Positions 16,720 to 25,277 of a DNA stretch of 64,000 nucleotides are shown here, piece by piece. Position 1 is the stretch's first letter, and every line of letters starts with the position of its first letter. Source of the stretch: Ferrovibrio xuzhouensis (GTDB lineage Bacteria; Pseudomonadota; Alphaproteobacteria; Ferrovibrionales; Ferrovibrionaceae). Under the pieces are notes generated by a model, which made no database searches, was not told the DNA's origin, and was given only the letters and a program-made list of their open reading frames with translations. The position numbers and the translations under genes were made by a program. The stretch is taken from assembly GCF_042648965.1 (NCBI RefSeq), contig NZ_JBHRYJ010000001.1, positions 62,001-126,000 on the forward strand. Reading direction: 5' to 3'.

Positions 16720-18340
16720 CGGTAAATCCGCTCGTCATGGTCCGCAGGATGATTTTGGCGTCCATCATGATGGACCAGTTGTCGATATAATAGAGGTCAT
16801 GTCGTACGCGCTGTTCGATCTGCTCGACAGCAGCCGTCTCGCCGCGCCAGCCGGAGACCTGGGCCCAGCCGGTTATGCCGGGCTTCATGCGGTGGCGTTG
16901 GTCGTAATTCTCCACCGCCTCCTGATACAATAATCCACCAGCCTTGGCGGCAAGCGCATGCGGGCGCGGACCGACCACCGACATGTCGCCGCGCAGGACA
17001 TTGAAGAATTGCGGCAGCTCGTCGAGGCTGGTCCGCCGCAGGATCCGGCCGATCCTGGTAACCCGCGGGTCATCGCGGCTGGTCTGCCGCTCGGCATTCT
17101 CGTCCCGCGCATGGTGATACATGGTGCGGAACTTGAACACCTCGATCAGGCGGTTGTTGTAGCCATGGCGCTTCTGCTTGAACAAGACCGGTCCCGGGCT
17201 GTCCAGCTTGATCAGCAGCGCGATCGTGGCCAGCACCGGCGCAATCAGGACCAGAACGAAAGCGGCAAACAGGCGATCCTCGACTTCCTTGGCGATGCCC
17301 CGCCAGTCGCGCAGCGGTCGCCGTTCGACCCAGAAGACGGGAACCCCGGCCAGCGTGTCGCCATCACCCGCCGCGATGTCCGGGCCGGAAGCCTGGAAGC
17401 CGTATTGGTCCAGGCACACGCCGATATCGATGGCCGCATTGCGCAGGCGATCCACCACGGCGGTAACGCGCCGGTCTGCCGCCAGCGGCAGGGCAACGAT
17501 CACCCCGTCGATCCGCCCCTTCCGTGCCTCGTCGAGAAGATGATCGATATCGCCCTGGATGCGGTGACCCATGCAGTGGTCAGGCAGGCGCGACAGGCGT
17601 TCGTCATAAACGCCGACGACCCTGGAATCGTCGTGCTCGGTCAGCACGCTGAGCTTGCGCAGCAGGTGCTGGCCGATCGGTCCGGTACCGAATACCGCGA
17701 TCCGTCGCTGCAGGCGGCCCGCGTGCCGCCAGCCATCGACGCGCGCGGCCAGGATCGCCCGGCTCACCAGCGGCATGAACAGGCCGATGGTCAGCCACAA
17801 CAGCAGCCAGGTGGTATTTGCCGCCAGCGAGACGCCGCTGACGGCCATGGCCACAACAGTCACCCCGGTCGCCAGACACCAGGACAACGCCACCTGCATG
17901 ATCGGCAACGAGGACCGCCGCAGAACGGCCGGCCGATATACGCCGGCGACATACAGGGTGTTAACAAACGCCAGCGCACCGAGCAGCGACACCAGAATGT
18001 AATACTCCGCAGGCTTCGGCAGATCAGGACCGACCAGCTGCAGCGTGATGATGCCGGTCAGCAATGCCATGGCGGCATCGCCGAAACACAGCAGGCCACC
18101 CACCACCCGCATCGATACGGGTGGCGACGATGGCGCCAGTGCCCGGCCCGCATCGCCGGCCGGTGCCGCCTCACGTGCAGCGATGTCCCGAGCCGTGATA
18201 TCGTGGGCGATGGCATCGCGCACAGCGGATGTCGGGAAATGCCGGATTTCACCCCGTCCCACCACCTGCCGCGCCATTCCCTGGGCCCTGGGGGCGGGAG
18301 TCTTGCGGGACTGCGGAACGCGGAGCAATTCCATCGTCAT
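16703..18340 (-). CDS. Undecaprenyl-phosphate sugar phosphotransferase (initiating enzyme)
   Basis: A 545-residue polyprenyl glycosylphosphotransferase that starts repeat-unit assembly by moving sugar-1-phosphate to undecaprenyl phosphate. The N-terminal half has four hydrophobic segments and a CoA-binding-like domain (RRIAVFGTGPIGQHLLRKL). The C-terminal catalytic domain has DSPGPVLFKQKRHGYNNR, the FKFRTMYHHA block, DELPQFFNVLRGDMSVVGPR and a C-terminal GITGWAQVSGWRGET. This layout matches the WcaJ/EpsE group (usually glucose-1-P or galactose-1-P). The start at 18340 has GGAGA 7 nt upstream. It leads the leftward unit of initiation enzyme, glycosyltransferase, Wzy and beta-helix protein. Confidence 0.92.
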   Translation of the reverse strand: MTMELLRVPQSRKTPAPRAQGMARQVVGRGEIRHFPTSAVRDAIAHDITARDIAAREAAPAGDAGRALAPSSPPVSMRVVGGLLCFGDAAMALLTGIITLQLVGPDLPKPAEYYILVSLLGALAFVNTLYVAGVYRPAVLRRSSLPIMQVALSWCLATGVTVVAMAVSGVSLAANTTWLLLWLTIGLFMPLVSRAILAARVDGWRHAGRLQRRIAVFGTGPIGQHLLRKLSVLTEHDDSRVVGVYDERLSRLPDHCMGHRIQGDIDHLLDEARKGRIDGVIVALPLAADRRVTAVVDRLRNAAIDIGVCLDQYGFQASGPDIAAGDGDTLAGVPVFWVERRPLRDWRGIAKEVEDRLFAAFVLVLIAPVLATIALLIKLDSPGPVLFKQKRHGYNNRLIEVFKFRTMYHHARDENAERQTSRDDPRVTRIGRILRRTSLDELPQFFNVLRGDMSVVGPRPHALAAKAGGLLYQEAVENYDQRHRMKPGITGWAQVSGWRGETAAVEQIEQRVRHDLYYIDNWSIMMDAKIILRTMTSGFTGENAY

Positions 18341-18454
18341 CGTGCATCTCCGTGGCGGCGGTGTTCCCCCTTGCCTGGCCACCGGAATCGCCGGCTGGCC
18401 CCGCGCGAAGGAACTCTATCCGCCTACCGGTGTGCCATATCGATGCGGCTCAGT

Positions 18455-18490
18455 CGTGTGACCAAGCTGGGGCGTGTGACCAAGCTGGGG
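18455..18490 (-). repeat. Perfect tandem 18-bp repeat carrying the exopolysaccharide motif (site D)
   Basis: The unit CGTGTGACCAAGCTGGGG (plus strand) occurs twice back to back. Read toward the initiating transferase gene, each copy gives CAGCTTGGTCACAC, the same TTGGTCACAC core as upstream of wza. The array lies 114 bp before that gene and begins 7 bp past the stop of the preceding two-domain glycosyltransferase. A doubled operator is one reading; a recent local duplication is another. Confidence 0.6.
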
Positions 18491-18496
18491 CAGCTG

Positions 18497-20926
18497 TCAG
18501 GCGGCGGCCGCACTGCGAAAAATGCCGTCGGCAAATGCGGCTGGCGTATGCGCAGCGACGAAATCTGCCATGCGCGCGGCATCGGCGAAACGCGCCGGAC
18601 CTTCCTGCACCATGCGGGTAATTGCCGCCGCGAGGCGCGTCGCATCCGTGGTGTCGACTGTCAGGCCGAGGCCGTGATCGGCTGTCAGCCTGCCCACCAG
18701 TCCATAATCCTGCGCCAGCAGCGGCCGCCCCCGGCTGGCCGCCCACAGCAGGACGCCGCTGGACCCGACGAACCTCTGGTAGGGCGCCAGCACGACATCG
18801 CAGCGATCGACGAGAGCATCGATCTCTCCGCTGGACAGATGCCGGTTCTTTGTGTGGAGCCACAGGTCCGGTCGCGCACGGCCGATCTCGGCGATGCGGC
18901 GGGAAACGTCTTCGGCAATCTCGGTGGCCACCTTGCCGGCGATGATAACCGCCGTCCGCGCCGCGATATCGGGCGGCAGCAGCAGCAGGGCATCAAGCAG
19001 CCGCAGGATTCCCTTGCGCGCGGTCAGGACGCCGAAAATGAGAAAGGTAACCCGTTCCGGCGAGGACTCCGGCAGCGTCGCCGCGTCGGAAGCCACCGAA
19101 GCCGCATAGGCCGGATCCGGCAGCGCGACGACTTTTTCTCCGCCGGCATAGGCCTGCGCCGCATAATCGGGAAAGAACGGGTCGAGCGTCAGCACCGTCC
19201 GCAAGTCGCGATTCCGCAACATCCGCGGATAGAGCAGCGACTTGCGCCAGTCGCGCAGCCGCTCCTGCCAGGTCGGCTGATGGTCGGGGAATTCCGCATA
19301 ATGCACGGAGGGCCGGAACAGGATGCCGCCGACCGTGTGGCCGCCCATGCCGAGGCCCAGCGCCAGCGGCAGCGACAGGTGATCCAGCGACAGGAAATAG
19401 CCGATATCAGGTGCCACGCGCGCAAGATAGCGCCGCATGGTCCACCAGCGGGCAAAGCCGCTGACCGCCAGGCGTCGGTGCGTGCACAGGCGGTACTCCC
19501 GCGGTTGCAGCGTGATGACATGCACCCGCCGGCCAAGCTGGTCGGGAATATCCTGCAAAGCCGTCTTTGCCAATCCCGGGGCCAGCACCAGCCAGATGTC
19601 GTCCACGGTCGTCTGTTCGAGGGCGTGATTGAGCAGATGCTGGATCCATTCGCGCGGGTGGCCGTCCTCGTCCGGCTCGAAGACCAGCAGGCTGCGGCTG
19701 CGGCCGGCGATCTCGCCTTCACGGGACAGGTCGGCGAGCCACCCGGCGAATCGCGCCAGCAGTTTTGATTTTGCATGAACCTGCTCGACGTAATGCCGAC
19801 CGTTCGCCGCCAGTGCGCGGCACAGCTCCGGGTCGTCGACCAGCCGGCCGGCGGCTGCCGCCAGCGCGGCCGTGTCATGCGGCGGCACGCAGAGAAACCC
19901 GCCGGATTCGCGGCGCATCAGGTCCAGCGTGCTGCCCGGCTGGGCCGTGGCCACGAAGGTACGGCCAGCCGCCATGATGCCGAAGACCTTCGAGGGCACG
20001 GCGAAATCGGCGCCTTCGGGATTCTGCGGCACCAGATGGACGGTACCCTGGCCAAGGCCGGCCGCCAGTTGCTCTCTCGGCAGCAGCGGTTCGACCTGCA
20101 GATTGGACAGGCCCTTCGCTTCCGCTTCCGCCAGCAGACCGGCGCGCCCCGATCCGGCGCCGCGCACCAGGACCGTGATATCCGGCCGGCTCTGCTGCAG
20201 CGTCTCTGCCAGTGCCACCACCTGCCCCAGTCCCTGCTTGCGTCCCAGATTGCCGCTGTACAGCAGCGTCGCGGGGCCGGCGAAGGGCGGCAGCGGGCGG
20301 ATGGCCTCGGTATCGACCCAGATCGGCAGCACCTCGATCGGCACACGCACACCCAGGGCCCGCAACTTCGCCCGCATGGCAGCAGTCAACACGACGACAA
20401 GATCGGTGCGATTGAGGACAAGCCGTTCACAGAACCGCATGACACGCAGCAGCAAGCCGCTGCGCACCATGCCGAGGCCGCCGGCCAGGCCCGACTGGAT
20501 GTCGTGCACCAGCGCAACATGGCGGCCGCCCCGGCGCGTCGCCGCAATGCCGAGCAGGACCGTCAGGATCGACGGGCACAGCGACACGACCAGCTCTTCC
20601 CGCCGCGCATGCCGGGCCAGCAGCGCCCGCAGCCCCGACAGTAGGAAACCCAGCTCGCCGGCGATGCGGCCGCGCACGCTACGGCTGGTGCGGCTGCCGC
20701 TGCGCAGCCGGGTGACGGAAACCCCGTTGCGGGTCTCATGATATGGCGGCGCCGCGTTGAAGCCGGCAAAGGCCGCCGGGTCCGGATAATGCGGCAGGCC
20801 GGTCAGCACCCGCACCTCGCCGCCGGCCGTCACCAGCCATTCCGCGATATCGACGCAATAGGGCGCCGAGCCGATCTCCTCCGGCCAGTAGTTCTGGGTG
20901 ACGATCAGCACGGGGTCTGCGGACAC
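18497..20926 (-). CDS. Two-domain glycosyltransferase (fused GT4-type modules)
   Basis: An 809-residue protein made of two GT-B units. Residues 1-410 look like WcaI-type GT4 enzymes: VTQNYWPEEIGSAPYCVDIA at the N-terminus, ATLLYSGNLGRKQGLGQVVA at the domain joint and a PSKVFGIMAAGRTFVATAQP donor site. Residues 415-809 form a second transferase starting LLVFEPDEDGHPREWIQHLL, with FLIFGVLTARKGILRLLDAL and VLAPYQRFVGSSGVLLWAAS in its C-terminal half. One protein could thus add two successive sugars. It starts with GTG one base after the wzc stop and is the third gene of the wza-wzc unit. Confidence 0.82.
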   Translation of the reverse strand: MSADPVLIVTQNYWPEEIGSAPYCVDIAEWLVTAGGEVRVLTGLPHYPDPAAFAGFNAAPPYHETRNGVSVTRLRSGSRTSRSVRGRIAGELGFLLSGLRALLARHARREELVVSLCPSILTVLLGIAATRRGGRHVALVHDIQSGLAGGLGMVRSGLLLRVMRFCERLVLNRTDLVVVLTAAMRAKLRALGVRVPIEVLPIWVDTEAIRPLPPFAGPATLLYSGNLGRKQGLGQVVALAETLQQSRPDITVLVRGAGSGRAGLLAEAEAKGLSNLQVEPLLPREQLAAGLGQGTVHLVPQNPEGADFAVPSKVFGIMAAGRTFVATAQPGSTLDLMRRESGGFLCVPPHDTAALAAAAGRLVDDPELCRALAANGRHYVEQVHAKSKLLARFAGWLADLSREGEIAGRSRSLLVFEPDEDGHPREWIQHLLNHALEQTTVDDIWLVLAPGLAKTALQDIPDQLGRRVHVITLQPREYRLCTHRRLAVSGFARWWTMRRYLARVAPDIGYFLSLDHLSLPLALGLGMGGHTVGGILFRPSVHYAEFPDHQPTWQERLRDWRKSLLYPRMLRNRDLRTVLTLDPFFPDYAAQAYAGGEKVVALPDPAYAASVASDAATLPESSPERVTFLIFGVLTARKGILRLLDALLLLPPDIAARTAVIIAGKVATEIAEDVSRRIAEIGRARPDLWLHTKNRHLSSGEIDALVDRCDVVLAPYQRFVGSSGVLLWAASRGRPLLAQDYGLVGRLTADHGLGLTVDTTDATRLAAAITRMVQEGPARFADAARMADFVAAHTPAAFADGIFRSAAAA

Positions 20927-20927
20927 G

Positions 20928-23231
20928 TCAGTTCCATTCGGCTGCCTTGGCCAGCATCGGTCGTTCGTATTCGTAGATCAGGTGGCCGGCCGCATATTTG
21001 CGATAGCCCTTGGGATCGACCCGCGTCATGACAACACCGGCGATGTCGGCATGCACGTCGACCAGGTCTTTCAGGGCCTCCATGGCGACATCCCGCCGGG
21101 TATGTCCCCAGCGGATCACATAGGCCACCTTCTCGACCATGCGCGACAGGGTGAGGATTTCCGCGCCGACCAGGACCGGCGCGCTGTCGAGCAGGATCAG
21201 GTCGTAGCGCTGGGACAGCGCATCCAGCAGCAGCCGCATGCGATCGGATGTCAGATACCGCATCGCCTGGGCGGTAAACTGACCGGCCGGCAGAATGTCG
21301 ACGCCGGACAGGGTGTCGGAGACGATATGCGGCTCGACGCCGATATCTTCATCGGTCAGCAGGTCGGCCAGGCCGGTGCGATTGCCGCAGCGGAACAGCC
21401 GGTGCAGCCGCGGATTGCGCCAGTCGCAGTCGATCAGCAGCACGCGCCGGCCGTGGCTCGCCAGCATGCGGCCGAGGGAACTGACCAGCACCGACTTGCC
21501 CTCTTCCGGCACCGCCGAAGCGAACAGGACCGTCTTCGGCGAATGGGTGGCTTCCGACATTTCCAACCCGATATTCAGCTTCCGCAGCGCTTCGCTGTAG
21601 GGCGAGATCGGCCGTCGCAGCACATGGGCGATCGGCGTGATGCGCCCGGTCAGCACCGGCACCATGGCCAGCACCGGCAGCCCGGTGGCAGCCTCGATCT
21701 GATCGCCACGGCGGAAACTCGAATCGATGCTGTCCTTCAGCAGGGCGATGGCCATGCCGAGCAGCAGACCGCCGACGGCGCCGAGAAACACGATCAGCGT
21801 CTTCGGCGGATACCCCGGGCGTGCCGGCGGCGATGCCACCGAGATCAGCTTGGCATTCGGCCGCTGCAACTGGTCCTGGCCGATCGATTCCTTGGCCCGA
21901 CTCATCATCTGCTCGAGCAGGTTGCGGTCCACCGTCGCCTCGCGCTCCAGTGCCGAGAGTTCGATGGATTTCTCGTTCACGCCGCCGGTCTGCTTCTTGA
22001 GTGCCTCGAAATTCTGTCGCAACGCCTCATAGCGTGCCTGGGCGGTGCGGGCCTCGTGACGCAGCCCGTCCACCGTGCGGGAAATCTCCAGCCGGATCTT
22101 GCGGCGGATATCCTCGACTTCGGCGCGCGCCCGCACGATCCGCGGATGCTGCGGACCATAGCTGCCGGACAGATCGGCCAGCCGCCCGGCCGCCGTCGCC
22201 TCCTGTTGTTTCAGCGACTGGATCAGCGGCGATTGCAGGACCACCGGGATACTGTCGCCCTGGATGCCGGTCTTGCTCAGCGCCTGCGCCTCGCCCAGCC
22301 GGGATTCGGCCTCGGCCTTGGCCGTCTGCGCCGAAATCAGCTGGGTGTTCAGCTCGGTCAGCTGTTGCGTGGTGACGCCCACGCTGGCGCCCTTGTACAG
22401 TCCGTAGCGCTGGCGGTATTCCTCCACGGCGCGGTCGGCCTTGTCGGCCTGGGCCCGCAACTCGGTGATCCGGTTGACGAGGAAGGTTTCCGCCTCGTCA
22501 TTCGCCGCGACCTTGTCCTGTTTCTGCTGCGCCAGATAGCGATCCGCGAAAGCGTTGGCCAACGCCGCCGCCTTGTCGGATTCGGCGGCCCGCATCTTGA
22601 TGCTCAGCACATGCGACCGGCCGAGCACCGAGACGTCGAGGCGCGAGAGCAGTGCGTCGACGACGGCATCACGGGCATTGCCGCCATGGGGCACCGGCGC
22701 CGCCGGCGCTGCCGCGCTATCGTCTTTCCGCAGTTCCGCCGGAAGCTTCTCGCGCACGCCACTGATCAGGCGGTCGGCGCTGGCGAGCAGGCGGCTCCAG
22801 AACGATGGCGGCGCCAGGGTCGGATTGAACTCCGGATCCTGCATCAGGCGCTGACTGTCGACCACCTGACCGGCCACCGCGCGGGACTGCACGACATAGG
22901 CCTCGTTTTGAATCTGGTCGGCATCCGGATTGAGGTCGGCAAGAACGGATTCGATATTGAGAACGCGCAGGGCCGGCACGCCGACCACGACGCGGGCCTC
23001 GGCGATGTAATAGGACGGCATCGCGCGCACGGCGACGATTGCCGCAATGGCGCAGGCCACAAGGCAGCCCATGACCAGCAGCCGGTGACGCCACAGCCGG
23101 CGGAACAGATCGACGAATTCCGGCTGCTCGGGCGGCGGCGGCGCGGCGTAATACGGTGGCGGCTCCGGTGCCCGCAGGGCCGGGCCGGTACGCAGCGGGC
23201 CGACGGCGGCGAAACGATCGGGAACAGCCAT
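20928..23231 (-). CDS. wzc: Polysaccharide co-polymerase with BY-kinase domain
   Basis: A 767-residue inner-membrane protein of the Wzc/ExoP/GumC type. A Pro-rich N-terminus precedes a first membrane helix (about residues 50-70). A long periplasmic region with coiled-coil segments (around 240-480) includes the PPARPGYPPKTL motif before the second helix. The cytoplasmic kinase part has Walker A in SAVPEEGKSVLVSSL, Walker A' in LLIDCDWRNPRL and Walker B in LILLDSAP. The tail has only a few Tyr residues (around YRKYAAGHLIYEYERP), fewer than the E. coli Wzc cluster. It controls chain length and couples export to Wza. The start overlaps the wza stop by one base. Confidence 0.92.
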   Translation of the reverse strand: MAVPDRFAAVGPLRTGPALRAPEPPPYYAAPPPPEQPEFVDLFRRLWRHRLLVMGCLVACAIAAIVAVRAMPSYYIAEARVVVGVPALRVLNIESVLADLNPDADQIQNEAYVVQSRAVAGQVVDSQRLMQDPEFNPTLAPPSFWSRLLASADRLISGVREKLPAELRKDDSAAAPAAPVPHGGNARDAVVDALLSRLDVSVLGRSHVLSIKMRAAESDKAAALANAFADRYLAQQKQDKVAANDEAETFLVNRITELRAQADKADRAVEEYRQRYGLYKGASVGVTTQQLTELNTQLISAQTAKAEAESRLGEAQALSKTGIQGDSIPVVLQSPLIQSLKQQEATAAGRLADLSGSYGPQHPRIVRARAEVEDIRRKIRLEISRTVDGLRHEARTAQARYEALRQNFEALKKQTGGVNEKSIELSALEREATVDRNLLEQMMSRAKESIGQDQLQRPNAKLISVASPPARPGYPPKTLIVFLGAVGGLLLGMAIALLKDSIDSSFRRGDQIEAATGLPVLAMVPVLTGRITPIAHVLRRPISPYSEALRKLNIGLEMSEATHSPKTVLFASAVPEEGKSVLVSSLGRMLASHGRRVLLIDCDWRNPRLHRLFRCGNRTGLADLLTDEDIGVEPHIVSDTLSGVDILPAGQFTAQAMRYLTSDRMRLLLDALSQRYDLILLDSAPVLVGAEILTLSRMVEKVAYVIRWGHTRRDVAMEALKDLVDVHADIAGVVMTRVDPKGYRKYAAGHLIYEYERPMLAKAAEWN

Positions 23232-23836
23232 CAGAAATACCGCTCGCGTACGGTGATCACGTCACCCGGCAGGACCGGCGCATTGGCCGAAGCCGTCAGG
23301 CGCTTGCGGTCGCCCGGGCTGGCGCGGCGGGTGATGTAGAAATCGTCCTCGCGGGCGCGGTAGGTATAACCACCGGCCAGGGCAACGGCATTGATCACCG
23401 TCATGCCCGCAACATAGGGGTAGCTGCCGGGCGCGCGAACTTCGCCGACGATATAGAACGGCCGGTAGGTGAGGATTTCGGCACTGACGCTGGGATCGCG
23501 CAGATATTGCGGCTGCAGCTTGTCGACCAGTGTCGTCTGCAATTGCGATGCGGTCAGGCCGCCGGCATGAATCTCGCCGACCAGCGGAAAGGCCAGCATG
23601 CCGCCGCCATCGACCGTGTATTCGCCGGTCAGATCGGGCTGACCGAAAACCGTGATGCGGACATGATCGCCGGCACCCAGCTTGTAGGCATCGGCGGCAG
23701 AGGCGACCGGCGGGGCATCAGATGGCTCCGCCGGGGCGCCGCAGCCCTGCAGCAGGAAGCCGGCCACGGCCAGAACCGTGAACAGGCCAAGGCATCGACG
23801 CAGCGTCCGGAAAATTCGATCCTGGATACGAGGCAT
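23231..23836 (-). CDS. wza: Outer-membrane polysaccharide export lipoprotein
   Basis: A 201-residue secreted protein with a lipoprotein signal (cleavage at LLQGC). It then has the polysaccharide export domain (YKLGAGDHVRITVFGQPDLT, with VDGGGMLAFPLVGEI) and one SLBB-like segment (FYIVGEVRAPGSYPYVAGMT). It is shorter than E. coli Wza and resembles the small ExoF/GumB-like form that lacks the C-terminal helix for the outer-membrane pore, so the barrel protein encoded next door may complete the exit path. AGGAGGGG lies about 8 nt before the ATG. It is the first gene of the wza-wzc-glycosyltransferase unit. Confidence 0.9.
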   Translation of the reverse strand: MPRIQDRIFRTLRRCLGLFTVLAVAGFLLQGCGAPAEPSDAPPVASAADAYKLGAGDHVRITVFGQPDLTGEYTVDGGGMLAFPLVGEIHAGGLTASQLQTTLVDKLQPQYLRDPSVSAEILTYRPFYIVGEVRAPGSYPYVAGMTVINAVALAGGYTYRAREDDFYITRRASPGDRKRLTASANAPVLPGDVITVRERYF

Positions 23837-23858
23837 GGCAGCGCCCCTCCTGAGTTGC

Positions 23859-23880
23859 GCTGTCGCCCCGGGGCGACAGC
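23859..23880 (-). repeat. Perfect 22-bp palindrome in the wza leader
   Basis: GCTGTCGCCCC and its exact complement GGGGCGACAGC join without a spacer. In RNA this would be a very stable hairpin ending a few bases before the wza ribosome-binding site (23844-23851). No T tract follows, so it is not a standard terminator. It could stabilise the mRNA, limit translation, or be a dimeric protein site. Confidence 0.65.
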
Positions 23881-23913
23881 TCTCAGGCGTCTTGTATCAA
23901 GATCGGTCAGATC

Positions 23914-23930
23914 GGGGTGTGACCAAACAA
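23914..23930 (-). promoter_or_regulatory. Candidate operator, exopolysaccharide motif (site E)
   Basis: The minus strand reads TTGTTTGGTCACACCCC, with the core TTGGTCACAC at 23926-23917, 80 bp upstream of the wza start. A GATACA hexamer about 18 bp downstream of the core may be the -10 element. The core is identical to that in the tandem repeat at 18455-18490. Confidence 0.5.
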
Positions 23931-23955
23931 TGGCCTCTGAATGCGGCTGCGTGGC

Positions 23956-25248
23956 TCAGAGATGGCTGCTCAGCCGCAGAAAAACCACATTCTCGCTGAA
24001 GTCGGAATTGGCGGCATCCGAGTTGCGCGTCCGGTAACCATAGCCTGCGGACAGCGAGAAATTCCGGTTCAGCAGGTACTTGGCCCCGAGAGTGCCGGTG
24101 TAGTAGCGGTCGTTGCGGCCGATGCCTTCGAAGTCGTCGTCTTCATAACCGACCGATGCATTCAGCAGCAGATTGCGCAGCAGTTCGTGATCCGCACGCA
24201 GATTGGCCACGGTGGCGAAATAACCGGAGGCGTTGGCCAGCGTGGTTTCCTCGATCTCGCGCGACAGCGTGCCGGTGATCGTGGTCAGGCGCGTCACATT
24301 CCAGGTCAGCTTGCCTTTGCTGGTCCAGCCGCCGATCGAGTCGAGACGCGCGTCATCGTAATTCTGCTCGCGATAACCGGCATAGATATCGACGATGATG
24401 ACACCATCGATGTCATAGCTGGTCCCCAGCGCCATCAGATAACCGTCGGAGTCGCGGGCAAAGCCGCCGGAATCCAGCGTATTGTCGTAACGGCGGTTGT
24501 TCGCCGCGCCGAGCGCATAGATCTGCCGGTGCGGAGCGAATTCATAGCCGCTGCGCAATGACAGCTCGCTCTGGTCGCGGTCGCGGCCGGACTGGCTGAT
24601 GGTGGTGCCGTTGGCAGCAGCGACGTCCTGATAGACGTATCGTTCGGCTTTGCCATCCAGGCGCATGACCAGGCGGTTGAAGGTTTTCTCGACCGCCGCA
24701 TTGACCGAGGCGACGCTGTATTCCGTCGGCTCGACGCCACCCTGGTTGTCCGGCGAGGACCGTGGCTCGTGACGCACCTGATACCCGGCGCCGCCGAACA
24801 ACTGCAGGTCGCGCAGCACATCGAGGCGGCCATCGGTCGCGAGGGTATAGTCGTTGTAGTTTTCCGAATCATGCGTCGTGTAGCGCACGATGGTGCTGTC
24901 GGCGTGCAGATTAAGGGCATGACTGCCCCAGTCCGACCGCAGGTCAACCTTCGGCGACACCGCCGTGATGAAGTCGCTGGCCGGGTTGTTCTGCGTCGCG
25001 TAGATATTGCTGTTGAAACTTTCGGCGACGGTCAGGTCGGGCAGCAGCAGGAAGCCGCCCAGCCGCACGCCCGGCGGGTCGTAGTCGGGCCGCGGCCGCT
25101 CGGCGACCGTGGCGCCGCGGGGCACTTCATCGGGCGGCAATTCGCGTGTTGTGCTCTGCGCCGAGGCGGCGCCTGACGTTCCGATCAGGCCGGCAATCGC
25201 CGCCGTCAGATACAGTTTCGGGAGGAGCCCCCGGATGGAAACGGCCAT
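23956..25248 (-). CDS. Outer-membrane beta-barrel protein of the exopolysaccharide locus
   Basis: A roughly 430-residue exported protein with a signal peptide (AVSIRGLLPKLYLTAAIAGL, cleavage near SGAASA). A short Pro-rich stretch is followed by many alternating amphipathic strands rich in Tyr, Asn, Asp and Arg (for example SLSAGYGYRTRNSDAANSDF). The protein ends with FLRLSSHL, a beta-barrel-like C-terminus. It resembles the beta-barrel porin 2 proteins found in Wza/Wzc loci, which may form the outer-membrane exit for polymer. The start at 25248 is chosen because GAGG lies 6 nt upstream; GTG at 25275 and ATG at 25254 are alternatives. It follows galE after about 30 bp on the same strand. Confidence 0.75.
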   Translation of the reverse strand: MAVSIRGLLPKLYLTAAIAGLIGTSGAASAQSTTRELPPDEVPRGATVAERPRPDYDPPGVRLGGFLLLPDLTVAESFNSNIYATQNNPASDFITAVSPKVDLRSDWGSHALNLHADSTIVRYTTHDSENYNDYTLATDGRLDVLRDLQLFGGAGYQVRHEPRSSPDNQGGVEPTEYSVASVNAAVEKTFNRLVMRLDGKAERYVYQDVAAANGTTISQSGRDRDQSELSLRSGYEFAPHRQIYALGAANNRRYDNTLDSGGFARDSDGYLMALGTSYDIDGVIIVDIYAGYREQNYDDARLDSIGGWTSKGKLTWNVTRLTTITGTLSREIEETTLANASGYFATVANLRADHELLRNLLLNASVGYEDDDFEGIGRNDRYYTGTLGAKYLLNRNFSLSAGYGYRTRNSDAANSDFSENVVFLRLSSHL

Positions 25249-25277
25249 CTGCATCCTCACAAGCCAAAAAAACACAT

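Noticed and set aside
16958..19768. A 936-codon open frame on the plus strand opposite the initiating transferase and the two-domain glycosyltransferase
   Set aside because: It is rich in Arg, Gln, His and Asp, matches no family, crosses an intergenic region and lies opposite well-recognised genes. High GC content produces such frames.
20898..23339. An 813-codon open frame opposite wzc
   Set aside because: It mirrors the wzc codon pattern and has no recognisable domain or ribosome-binding site.
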